Of a stretch of DNA of 8,581 nucleotides, positions 1 to 6,569 are shown one piece after another. Below the pieces are notes generated by a model that was not told where the DNA came from, ran no database searches, and saw only the letters and a list, made by a program, of their open reading frames with translations. The position numbers and the translations under genes were made by a program. The number at the start of each line of letters is the position of its first letter. The stretch's first letter is position 1. The stretch covers positions 1-8,581 of the forward strand of contig DAFX01000042.1 in NCBI GenBank assembly GCA_002495535.1. Direction: 5' to 3'. Origin of the DNA: Euryarchaeota archaeon UBA433. Its GTDB lineage: Archaea > Thermoplasmatota > Poseidoniia > Poseidoniales > Poseidoniaceae.

Positions 1-1041
1 CCTGTGGTCACTGTGGCCGTTGAACCAAAGAGCATGAAGGACCTTCCAAAGTTCATCGATGCTTTGCGCTCCCTCGCTAAGGCAGATGCATCTTTGCAAG
101 TCACGACCAATGCAGAAACTGGAGAGGCACTTCTCGCAGGAATGGGTGAACTCCACTTGGAAATCACCGTGTACCGAATCGAAGAAGAGCAGAACATCAA
201 AGTCAAGGTCAGCCCACCTATTGTGGTCTACCGTGAAGGTATCGAAGGCAGCAACCGCGGCCATGCGTTTGAAGGCAAGTCCCCAAACCGCCACAACAGA
301 TTCTTCTTCGAAATTGAAGCTCTTTCCGATGAAGTCGTCGCTGCACTCCGCAATGGCGACCTCGGCGATGGACCAGTTCGCTCCAGTGACGCTAAGGAAA
401 AAGGAAACATGTTCGGTGAACTCGGCATGGACAAGGATTTGATGCGCAAGATCTACGCCATCAACGGGACCAATGTTCTTGTCAACGACACCAAAGGTAT
501 CCAAGGACTTCACGAAACTCGTGAACTGATCATTGAAGCGTTCAACGCTGTCTGCGTGAAGGGACCAATCGCTGATGAACCAGTTCAAGGGATGTTTGTC
601 CGACTCGTCGACGCAAAGTTGCACGAAGACGCCATCCACCGTGGCCCTGCTCAGACGATCCCTGCAGTCCGAAATGGAATCAAGGGCGCAATGCTCCGTG
701 CTCGCACAGTTCTCCTCGAACCAATGCAGAAAGCGTTCGTGTCCGTGCCAAACGACTGGCTCGGTCAAGTCACCCGTGAAGTGACCAACCGCCGTGGTAT
801 CATCGAAGACATGCCATCGGAAGGTGAAGTCACAACTGTTGTGGGTGTCCTCCCAATTGCTGAAACTTTCGGTTTCTCGAACGACATTCGTGCAGCCTCT
901 CAAGGACGTGCGGTCTGGAACACCGAGAACCTTGGTTTCCAACAATTGCCTCCGCAGTTGTTTGACAAGGTCGTCGGTGAAATTCGAACTCGAAAGGGAT
1001 TGAAGCCAGAACCTTATCCAGAATCTTACTACTCCGAGTGA
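1..1041 (+). CDS. fusA: Elongation factor 2, C-terminal half (5' end outside window)
   Basis: This is the C-terminal 346 residues of archaeal elongation factor 2, the GTPase that moves tRNA and mRNA through the ribosome after peptide transfer. The frame is open from base 1, so the gene is truncated by the window edge. Archaeal EF-2 is usually about 730 residues, so roughly half is visible. The GTPase domain is missing; domain III starts at once (TVAVEPK, then GMGELHLEI), followed by the domain III/IV boundary (PPIVVYRE, EGKSPN.HNRF), domain IV and domain V. Domain IV contains DAIHRGPAQ at 631-657. Its histidine (codon 637-639) is the residue modified to diphthamide in archaeal and eukaryotic EF-2 and absent from bacterial EF-G, so this excludes a bacterial factor. 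The C-terminus (RTRKGLKPEP) is family-like. The stop lies 5 bases before the MOSC gene start, suggesting co-transcription. The identification is very secure. Confidence 0.97.
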   Translation, partial: PVVTVAVEPKSMKDLPKFIDALRSLAKADASLQVTTNAETGEALLAGMGELHLEITVYRIEEEQNIKVKVSPPIVVYREGIEGSNRGHAFEGKSPNRHNRFFFEIEALSDEVVAALRNGDLGDGPVRSSDAKEKGNMFGELGMDKDLMRKIYAINGTNVLVNDTKGIQGLHETRELIIEAFNAVCVKGPIADEPVQGMFVRLVDAKLHEDAIHRGPAQTIPAVRNGIKGAMLRARTVLLEPMQKAFVSVPNDWLGQVTREVTNRRGIIEDMPSEGEVTTVVGVLPIAETFGFSNDIRAASQGRAVWNTENLGFQQLPPQLFDKVVGEIRTRKGLKPEPYPESYYSE

Positions 1042-1046
1042 GGAAA

Positions 1047-1517
1047 ATGAAGGGCTCAATTCTGGGCCTTTTTGCTTCTCCAGAGGGTGGTGTGCCCAAA
1101 CCATATGTGGAAACGCTTGAGGTCACATCAAACGGCTGCATTGGCGATCGCCAAAATGACCTCAGGCACCATGGTGGACCAAAACGAGCAGTTTGCATCA
1201 TGTCATCAGATGTGCTTTCAAGACTGCAAAACGAAGGTCATCCAATCGAGGGCGGGACAACAGGTGAAAACCTCCTGATTGAAGGAATACCCTGGACCAT
1301 GTTCGAAGTGGGGCGTGTACTTGTTACAGACTCTGTCAAATTAAGAATCACTAGCGATGCACCACCTTGCAAGACGATCAAAGCCTCCTTTTCGAACGGG
1401 AAATTCAACGCACTTTCACACAAAAAACTACCACAAAAAACACGCTGGTATGCAGAGGTGTTGCAAGAGGGGCGCCTCACCTGCGGTGAAGCCATCCATT
1501 TCGAAGCAATCAACTGA
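1047..1517 (+). CDS. MOSC domain protein
   Basis: This is a 156-residue stand-alone MOSC domain. The family is related to the C-terminal domain of molybdenum cofactor sulfurases and to E. coli YiiM, which act in sulfur transfer or in reduction of N-hydroxylated compounds with molybdenum cofactor. Visible signatures are GDRQND (33-38), HHGGPKRAV (41-49), TTGENL (71-76) and the cysteine in APPCKT (Cys108), the position expected to bind cofactor or sulfur. The ATG at 1047 is preferred because GAGG lies just upstream (1040-1043) and the protein then starts directly on the first MOSC strand. An in-frame GTG at 1038 overlapping the EF-2 stop would add three residues. The gene follows EF-2 by 5 bases on the same strand, and its 3' end overlaps the convergent IDI-GGPPS gene. 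No molybdopterin gene is nearby, so the substrate is unknown. The family call is firm and the function is open. Confidence 0.88.
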   Translation: MKGSILGLFASPEGGVPKPYVETLEVTSNGCIGDRQNDLRHHGGPKRAVCIMSSDVLSRLQNEGHPIEGGTTGENLLIEGIPWTMFEVGRVLVTDSVKLRITSDAPPCKTIKASFSNGKFNALSHKKLPQKTRWYAEVLQEGRLTCGEAIHFEAIN

Positions 1518-3267
1518 TTCGCACAAGCTGGAAATCAGTCAACTCTCTCAAAGCACGTAGAGCGGGTCCATCTGGGAGTTGATTGAGGCAGTCGTGTGCC
1601 TTTGCATGGTACGACTCCGCTCGATCTCGTGCGTATTGAATGGAACCAAGATCGGCAAGTGCTTTGAGGCCTGCATCAATCTCTTCTTGACTGGCTGCAT
1701 CACCCTTGCCAAGGACCGACAACAGTATGGATTTAGTTTCACTTTCGGGTTGGCGCAATGCATGAATGACCATGAGCGTGCGCTTGCCCTGAGCGATATC
1801 AGAACCACAAGGCTTGCCGAGCGTCTCTGAATCTGAGAGCGCATCGATGAGATCGTCCATGAGTTGGAAGCAAAGACCGACGGCAAGGCCCCAATCATGC
1901 ATGCACTGTACCGTTTCTTCATCGGCTCCTGAAAGATAAGCGCCAATTTCTGCACAGGTAAGGAACATCACTGCAGTTTTCCCCGTGATCATTTCGATGT
2001 ATTGATCTTCAGACACACTTTCCATGCCTTCAAAATCAATATCCAGTTGTTGACCTTCCGATACCCTTCGCACCATTCGACCAATTCGCTTGACCAAGAA
2101 TGGAAGCATGGCGTGCTCAATGCCTTCCGCGACCGCCATGGCTTCGAATGCAATGGCAAGCATAGCATCGCCAGCATTGATTGCTGTTGGAAGGTCATAT
2201 TCGATGTGCACTGCATTACGGCCTCTTCGAACATCGTCATCGTCCATGATGTCATCGTGAACCAAGGTGAAATTGTGAATAGTTTCAATCGCTGCACCCA
2301 CATCCAAAAGACCAGCATGTGAATCGCCAACGGCCTTTGCGACCATCCATGGCATGCATGCGCGCAAGCGCTTGCCTCCACCTTTGACAAGATGCATCAT
2401 AGCACCAGAGAGTCGTTCATGCGAGGTGTGAGTGAGCGCCCGTTCAATGCGAGCCTCCACAAGTGGCTTGACTTCTGCAAGTGCAGTCATCAGGTCAGCA
2501 CCCACAGCATCAGGCAACAAATGGCTCACATCGCCCATGTCATGGATTTGATCATCGACCAGCAATCCGAGAGCATCCTTGTCGCCAACAGCCTGCCACC
2601 ATGCTTCATTCATCACACGTGCGGCTATGCATCGGAACCACGGTGCAATAACGCCTGCCGTATCGTCTTCATCGATCAACATGGCTTCGAGTTCTTCCTC
2701 ACTGACCCAGAGGACTTCAGAAATTTCATTTGAGTTTGGATCCAGATCAACATCCGCTTGAATCACAAGAATGTGGTCGATTTCACGTTCCGTCCATGTT
2801 TCATTCATACGAGCGCTGTAACGCATCTTTGTGATGAAGTGAAATGCATCCAGTGGGACTTGCTCGGGTTTAATGCCAAGTTCTTGTTCCAATTTTCGTA
2901 CCGCAGCACGTTTGACACCCATCGCATCAACTTCATCCATTTCTTCCTCACTATGGAGGGGGTGAGAACAGCATGAGTTGGCCCACACGTCGGGAAAGGT
3001 GACCTTGTCCGAGGCACGTCGTTGAAGCAAAAGTCGCTTTTGACTGTCAAAAAGCAGTACACTAAATGCACGGTGATAGGAACCGGCACCTCGGTGAGCG
3101 GAAATCTTAGAGCCTGGACCAGCAACATTGTCCCACTCATCAGTGAGGATGATCGCTTCGGCCATCAATGCGGATTGAGTCGCATCGGCCCCCAAGGAAC
3201 TCAAGAGATTTTGTTCATCGTCACCGAGTTCAATCGTCGGGACATCCGAGATACCATATCCAGTCAT
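1510..3267 (-). CDS. Bifunctional type I isopentenyl diphosphate isomerase / geranylgeranyl diphosphate synthase fusion
   Basis: One 585-residue frame joins two consecutive isoprenoid enzymes. Residues about 30-225 are a Nudix-type (type I) IPP isomerase. They include HRAFSVLLF, the NSCCSHPL motif with catalytic Cys100 and metal-ligand His101, and the acidic pair in TEREID (Glu160, Glu162). Residues about 250-585 are a trans-prenyl diphosphate synthase. It has GGGKRLR (296-302), the first aspartate-rich motif DDIMD (338-342) followed by RRG, GKTA (429-432), and the second motif DDLID (471-475). Phe333, five residues before the first motif, and the DDxxD spacing without a two-residue insertion match archaeal C20 synthases, so GGPP is the likely product. 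All key residues of both halves are intact. The ATG at 3267 has TGAGG six bases upstream; a TTG at 3279 would add four residues. The gene lies 82 bases downstream of the kinase gene that supplies IPP. Eukaryotes and haloarchaea have separate type I isomerases, and most archaea use the unrelated type II flavoenzyme. Confidence 0.94.
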   Translation of the reverse strand: MTGYGISDVPTIELGDDEQNLLSSLGADATQSALMAEAIILTDEWDNVAGPGSKISAHRGAGSYHRAFSVLLFDSQKRLLLQRRASDKVTFPDVWANSCCSHPLHSEEEMDEVDAMGVKRAAVRKLEQELGIKPEQVPLDAFHFITKMRYSARMNETWTEREIDHILVIQADVDLDPNSNEISEVLWVSEEELEAMLIDEDDTAGVIAPWFRCIAARVMNEAWWQAVGDKDALGLLVDDQIHDMGDVSHLLPDAVGADLMTALAEVKPLVEARIERALTHTSHERLSGAMMHLVKGGGKRLRACMPWMVAKAVGDSHAGLLDVGAAIETIHNFTLVHDDIMDDDDVRRGRNAVHIEYDLPTAINAGDAMLAIAFEAMAVAEGIEHAMLPFLVKRIGRMVRRVSEGQQLDIDFEGMESVSEDQYIEMITGKTAVMFLTCAEIGAYLSGADEETVQCMHDWGLAVGLCFQLMDDLIDALSDSETLGKPCGSDIAQGKRTLMVIHALRQPESETKSILLSVLGKGDAASQEEIDAGLKALADLGSIQYARDRAESYHAKAHDCLNQLPDGPALRALRELTDFQLVRIS

Positions 3268-3272
3268 AGCAA

Positions 3273-3277
3273 TCCTC
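3273..3277 (-). promoter_or_regulatory. Ribosome binding site of the IDI-GGPPS gene
   Basis: Read on the minus strand, the leader contains TGAGG six bases before ATG 3267. This favours ATG 3267 over the TTG at 3279, for which the site would lie inside the coding region. An internal site with good spacing fits translation from a transcript that also carries the kinase gene. A separate promoter in the 82-base gap (3268-3349) cannot be excluded. Confidence 0.6.
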
Positions 3278-3349
3278 AATCCCTTCGATGCGCGGTCGCT
3301 ACATGAAGAGTTCTCTCAAAACTACTTGAAATCGTCGTTGCTGTGCCTT

Positions 3350-4162
3350 TTAATTGGAAACACGGGTGCCACGGACTGGCAACCCCATACAGGCTTTGTA
3401 CACTCGATCGGCATGCCCGCCGTTGACCATGTGAACTTCAATCCCATGCGACGCAGCCTCTGCTCCACGCGCTGCCTTGAGCCCGATGCCCCCCGTGACA
3501 TCGATGTCGCTGTAATGAGCCCCTTCAAAGACCACAGCAGGTGACCATTCTGCAATCAAGTCCTCAGCGGTCGCTTGGTCCGGGGGTACACGCAACAGTC
3601 CATCCACGCCACCAATAGCAAACACCAGTCGTTTGACACCCGGCACTTCTGCAGCGAGGCGAAGGACGAGATCATCACCAGACAGAATCCCAAATTCCTG
3701 AGGTCCTTCAATGGGAACAACATCACCGAAAGTCACCGCTACGGTTCCCGGTTCTGTTTCAAACGGGACCAAAGAACCCGAAAAATCCGCACCAACGCCG
3801 ATCGCCCATTGATGAGGTGGATGAACGCTGGTTTTGATGCCAAGATTTTGCAGTGAAGCGATGACGTGAGTGTTGAGGTCGAGCATGTCCTGTCGTACGC
3901 AGGCTACCGCTTCATCTTGCGTAGAGCATTTGTCATCTGGGGAAATCGATGCGCCAACCCTTCCCTCATTCAAACGCCAATGCTTTGCCCGCAAATGCCC
4001 ATAGGAGCCAGCACCATGAACAAGAACAACATCGACCTTTGAGTCAATGCATTGTTTGACAGCCGCAGCAAGTTCGCTGATCACCGCGAGATTAGGCGTG
4101 CACAATTTGGTCTTGTCCGTGATGAGACCTCCGCCCCATTTGATGACCACACGCTCACGCAT
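3350..4162 (-). CDS. Isopentenyl phosphate kinase
   Basis: This is a 270-residue amino acid kinase family enzyme that phosphorylates isopentenyl phosphate with ATP to give isopentenyl diphosphate, the last step of the alternative mevalonate pathway of archaea. Diagnostic elements are the N-terminal IKWGGGLITDK (7-17, phosphate loop and Lys8) and VHGAGSYGH (48-56). The latter ends in His56, the catalytic histidine that separates this family from glutamate and aspartate kinases. Further elements are FGDVVP (145-150), SGDD (161-164), a VDG turn (186-188) and DVTGG with Lys229 in the nucleotide site. The ATG at 4162 puts the core strand at residue 5, as in relatives. A TTG at 4222 would add 20 non-conserved residues. 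No clear ribosome binding site precedes the ATG, so a short or absent leader is likely. Downstream on the same strand is the isomerase-GGPPS fusion that uses its product, so the two form a pathway-ordered unit. Confidence 0.93.
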   Translation of the reverse strand: MRERVVIKWGGGLITDKTKLCTPNLAVISELAAAVKQCIDSKVDVVLVHGAGSYGHLRAKHWRLNEGRVGASISPDDKCSTQDEAVACVRQDMLDLNTHVIASLQNLGIKTSVHPPHQWAIGVGADFSGSLVPFETEPGTVAVTFGDVVPIEGPQEFGILSGDDLVLRLAAEVPGVKRLVFAIGGVDGLLRVPPDQATAEDLIAEWSPAVVFEGAHYSDIDVTGGIGLKAARGAEAASHGIEVHMVNGGHADRVYKACMGLPVRGTRVSN

Positions 4163-4254
4163 GGTTCGGCGAGGGGTAAAGGATTGATGAGGTTGACCCT
4201 GTTTATTTGCAATTGACACCAAGCATTCATGAGGTTCGGCTGAAAGCCAACCTC
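4163..4254. promoter_or_regulatory. Divergent promoter region between the kinase and the small ribbon gene
   Basis: This 92-base spacer lies between two divergent start codons. The only AT-rich block is TTTATTTG at 4202-4209 (CAAATAAA on the other strand). Taking the usual archaeal spacing of about 27 bases from TATA centre to transcription start, it would place starts near 4232 on the plus strand and near 4178 on the minus strand, giving leaders of about 23 and 16 bases. Neither gene has a convincing ribosome binding site. A shared or bidirectional TATA element is therefore possible, but the match to consensus is loose and no BRE was identified with confidence. Confidence 0.35.
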
Positions 4255-4590
4255 ATGGCAGAAGGCCCAACTCTAAGTGACTTCATGCGACATCTCCAAG
4301 CGGTGCTAGAAGAATCCTCGGAGATTTCTGATGCCGAAGAGAAGCAGCAAAGGCAATGGCAACTTGAAGCCGCAATTCAAGAAGCAATAATTTTTGGAAA
4401 TCGTTTCCGTGAACTTCAGGAACACGGTATCGATCCGTTACGACTGGTCAAACCGAAAAGTGGCGACCCAACAGCGCCTCCAGTCAATAAAATTGAGGCG
4501 CTAAAAAGCGGTGCTATGCACTGCACAGGATGCGGAGCTCACTTGGAAGCAGACCTCAGTTTCTGCCCAGCGTGTGGGCAAGAAAAGTAA
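4255..4590 (+). CDS. Small helical protein with C-terminal zinc ribbon
   Basis: This 111-residue protein matches no named family that I recognise. Residues about 8-58 are rich in Glu, Gln, Lys and Leu and look helical, probably a coiled coil or helical hairpin. A short Pro-rich linker (about 66-79) follows. The C-terminus is a zinc ribbon of the form CTGCGAHL...FCPACG, with cysteines 90, 93, 104 and 107, as in many small archaeal proteins. There is no signal peptide or membrane segment. The ATG at 4255 is chosen because it begins the charged helical region. A TTG at 4207 would add 16 residues and run across the presumed promoter. The gene diverges from isopentenyl phosphate kinase and ends 2 bases from the convergent kptA. 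The ribbon suggests protein or nucleic acid contact, but this is inference only. Codon-like composition and the intact ribbon support a real gene. Confidence 0.75.
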   Translation: MAEGPTLSDFMRHLQAVLEESSEISDAEEKQQRQWQLEAAIQEAIIFGNRFRELQEHGIDPLRLVKPKSGDPTAPPVNKIEALKSGAMHCTGCGAHLEADLSFCPACGQEK

Positions 4591-4592
4591 GT

Positions 4593-5285
4593 TCACTCTT
4601 CTTCGGCTTCAAGTTCCCACTGGGCGATCATCTCAAGCACCATTGGGTCATCTTCTTCGATTTGGTAAAGGTATTCGCCTGGCATTTCATCCACAAGGTA
4701 AACTGTGGTTCCAGCTCGGTAAATCACGTGACCATCAGCGATGGCTCGGACGGTGTCAACTTCAAGGATTGCAGGTCGGTCGATTCGAACGTGCCCTGCT
4801 TCCATTGCATTGCTAATGGACTTGGACAAGTGAACGTGCTTGCGATCGCCAGCGGTGATGCCGAGTTCCTTGATCGTTGGGACTTGCTCAGGCTCGCATG
4901 GCCAGTACAGTGCCTCTGGAATGTCGTCAGTAGGTAAATCCAATTCCAATTCGATTGAGTGCCCATACGTTGCACGGAGCATATCGCCCTCAACTTGGTA
5001 GCGTCCCTTGTCATCTGCGCTTGCGATGGCGGCGAAGTGCCATCCACGGAGCCAGTGGTAGTGGCGGCGTTGCTTTGCAATGTTCTCAGAAAGTTCTCGA
5101 GCGTTGACCCATCCATTGATGTCCATTTCGACATTGAATTTCTCTGGAGCGTGGCGAAGGACCAAGGCCAGCATGCGCCCAAGAGAGTTCGATTCTCTGT
5201 CGCTCATGATGAATTTCCCTTCTTCATTGCAAATTGGGCAGTTGGCGCCTTTGAAGTGGCCGTGGCGATTGCACTGTCGTAGCAT
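4593..5285 (-). CDS. kptA: RNA 2'-phosphotransferase (Tpt1/KptA family)
   Basis: This 230-residue enzyme is expected to remove an internal RNA 2'-phosphate by transfer to NAD+, releasing nicotinamide and ADP-ribose 1'',2''-cyclic phosphate. In eukaryotes the step completes tRNA splicing; the natural archaeal substrate is unclear. The N-terminus (1-26) is a zinc-knuckle-like extension with Cys5, His8, Cys16 and Cys19. The core follows: LGRMLALVLRHAPE (35-48) with the catalytic Arg44-His45 pair, INGWV (56-60), MLRATYGHS (102-110) with Arg104, HVHLS (150-154) and PAILEVD (171-177). Where many homologues read LYHGT, this one has LYWPC (126-130), so the usual histidine is missing; I recall similar YYP-type variants in haloarchaea. 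The C-terminus is acidic. The ATG at 5285 is preferred because it includes the zinc knuckle. An ATG at 5207 would start just before the core. No ribosome binding site is evident. The gene is divergent from the thiolase and convergent with the small ribbon gene. Confidence 0.9.
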   Translation of the reverse strand: MLRQCNRHGHFKGANCPICNEEGKFIMSDRESNSLGRMLALVLRHAPEKFNVEMDINGWVNARELSENIAKQRRHYHWLRGWHFAAIASADDKGRYQVEGDMLRATYGHSIELELDLPTDDIPEALYWPCEPEQVPTIKELGITAGDRKHVHLSKSISNAMEAGHVRIDRPAILEVDTVRAIADGHVIYRAGTTVYLVDEMPGEYLYQIEEDDPMVLEMIAQWELEAEEE

Positions 5286-5396
5286 GTTTCATGTGCGGCT
5301 GTGACCTGTTCTTAGTACCTACGCATGAATGAGATTGTTTCCTCATACAAAATCGCCAACCGACTCAATCAAATGCTGCGGACTCTTGGGGGGTTC
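5286..5396. promoter_or_regulatory. Divergent promoter region between kptA and the thiolase operon
   Basis: This 111-base spacer must hold the promoters of both divergent genes. For the thiolase side, ATACAAAA (5345-5352) is the best TATA-like block; it predicts a start near 5373-5375, about 22 bases before ATG 5397 and on top of the alternative ATG 5373. For kptA, TACTAAGAAC read on the minus strand (about 5310-5319) would give a nearly leaderless transcript from ATG 5285. Both are weak matches judged by eye. Confidence 0.3.
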
Positions 5397-6569
5397 ATGG
5401 TCGATGTTGCCGTCATTGGTGCGGGGCAAACGAAGTACGGAAACCACCCCTCCGGCTTGAAGGGAATGTGGGCAGAAGCGGCGGAACATGCTTTTGCCAG
5501 CGTGGATCAGGATTTCGAACCACGTCTCGTCGATGAAGCCTTCATCGGAAGCGTGGCTTTTGGCGGCGGCCAATTGGGTAACACTGCAGCCCTTTTGACA
5601 GAACATTCAGGCATGGAAGGCATTCCAGTTCGACGCGTCGAGAACGCTTGCGCATCCTCTGGGTTTGCATTGAGGGACGCTTGGATGGCGATCAAAAGTG
5701 GCCAAGCAGATGTCGTGATTGCTGGAGGCATTGAAAAAATGAATGATTTGTCTGCTGAGCGGCGACGATACTGGCTTGGCGTTTCTGGGGACACCGAATG
5801 GGAACGGCTCGCCGGTCTGACGTTTCCAGGCACATACGCCCTCATGGCCCGACGCCACTTTCACGAACATGGTTCCACTCACGACGATTTGGTCAACATT
5901 AGCGTCAAAAACCATATGCACGGCTTTGAAAATGAAATGGCTCATATCCGAAAGCAAGTCTCATTTGAAAAAGCTCAAAGTGGATTCATGGTCGCTGATC
6001 CATTGACGCTGTACGATTGCTGCCCTACATCCGATGGTGCTTCGGCAGTCATTCTTGCCGCTGATCATGTCGTTCGCCAATTCACCGACGACCCAGTTTG
6101 GTTGCGCTCCTCAGGGGCAGGTTCGGATTTCCTAGCGCTCCACGATCGCCCAAGCATCACTCAGGTGCGAGCAACCCAACAAGCCTCATCGGCGGCCTAC
6201 AAAGCCGCTGGCATCACCGCTGGCGATGTGGATTTGGCCGAGGTCCATGATTGCTTCACCATTGCAGAACTGATGGCCACTGAAGATTTGGGTTTTGCCC
6301 AAACTGGCGAAGGTGGCGTTTTCGCCCGGGAACAACGTGGTGTTCGCAATCAAGGCGATGTCTGTATCAATCCCAGTGGAGGACTCAAATCCAAAGGACA
6401 TCCGCTCGGAGCAACGGGAACCGGGCAAGCGGTTGAGGTGTTTAAGCAGCTGAGAGGGAGCGTTGAATCCGCCCGCCAAATACGAGATGCTGAAATTGGA
6501 ATCACTCACAACGTTGGTGGCTCAGGTGCAACCTGTGCCGTTCACGTCTTTGGGAGGGACCGAGCATGA
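5397..6569 (+). CDS. Acetyl-CoA C-acetyltransferase (archaeal thiolase, mevalonate pathway entry)
   Basis: This is a 390-residue archaeal (SCP-x-like) thiolase that condenses two acetyl-CoA into acetoacetyl-CoA, the first step of the mevalonate pathway. VENACASSG (81-89) supplies nucleophilic Cys85. EVHDCFTIAE (282-291) carries His284, in place of the NEAF loop of bacterial thiolases. GGLKSKGHPLGATG (328-341) carries His335. Near the C-terminus the bacterial catalytic cysteine motif is replaced by HNVGGSG (371-377), as is usual in archaeal members. Length and start (VAVIGAG.TKYG) match the family when translation begins at ATG 5397. Upstream in-frame ATGs at 5325 and 5373 would add 24 or 8 non-conserved residues. 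A G run (5388-5393) sits just before the start. The stop overlaps the start of the DUF35-type gene (ATGA, 6566-6569), so the two are translationally coupled. In archaea this pair, with HMG-CoA synthase, forms one complex that transfers acetoacetyl-CoA directly. Confidence 0.93.
   Translation: MVDVAVIGAGQTKYGNHPSGLKGMWAEAAEHAFASVDQDFEPRLVDEAFIGSVAFGGGQLGNTAALLTEHSGMEGIPVRRVENACASSGFALRDAWMAIKSGQADVVIAGGIEKMNDLSAERRRYWLGVSGDTEWERLAGLTFPGTYALMARRHFHEHGSTHDDLVNISVKNHMHGFENEMAHIRKQVSFEKAQSGFMVADPLTLYDCCPTSDGASAVILAADHVVRQFTDDPVWLRSSGAGSDFLALHDRPSITQVRATQQASSAAYKAAGITAGDVDLAEVHDCFTIAELMATEDLGFAQTGEGGVFAREQRGVRNQGDVCINPSGGLKSKGHPLGATGTGQAVEVFKQLRGSVESARQIRDAEIGITHNVGGSGATCAVHVFGRDRA
6553..6557 (+). 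promoter_or_regulatory. Strong ribosome binding site inside the thiolase gene
   Basis: GGAGG sits inside the last codons of the thiolase gene, 8 bases before ATG 6566 of the DUF35-type gene. Together with the ATGA overlap, it fixes the start and indicates coupled translation of the two proteins. It is the clearest Shine-Dalgarno site in the window. Confidence 0.75.

Noticed and set aside
830..1201. Minus-strand open frame of 123 residues across the EF-2/MOSC junction
   Set aside because: It is antisense to conserved EF-2 domain V and the MOSC N-terminus, with no recognisable domain.
2002..2322. Plus-strand open frame of 106 residues inside the IDI-GGPPS gene
   Set aside because: It lies wholly antisense to a well-conserved enzyme and shows no motif of its own; it is a frame shadow.
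4163..4222. Kinase start at TTG 4222
   Set aside because: The extension is non-conserved, uses a rare start codon and would overlap the opposing alternative start; ATG 4162 fits the family N-terminus.
5325..5396. Longer thiolase starting at ATG 5325
   Set aside because: The added 24 residues are not thiolase-like and would cross the probable promoter; family members start at VAVIGAG, as with ATG 5397.
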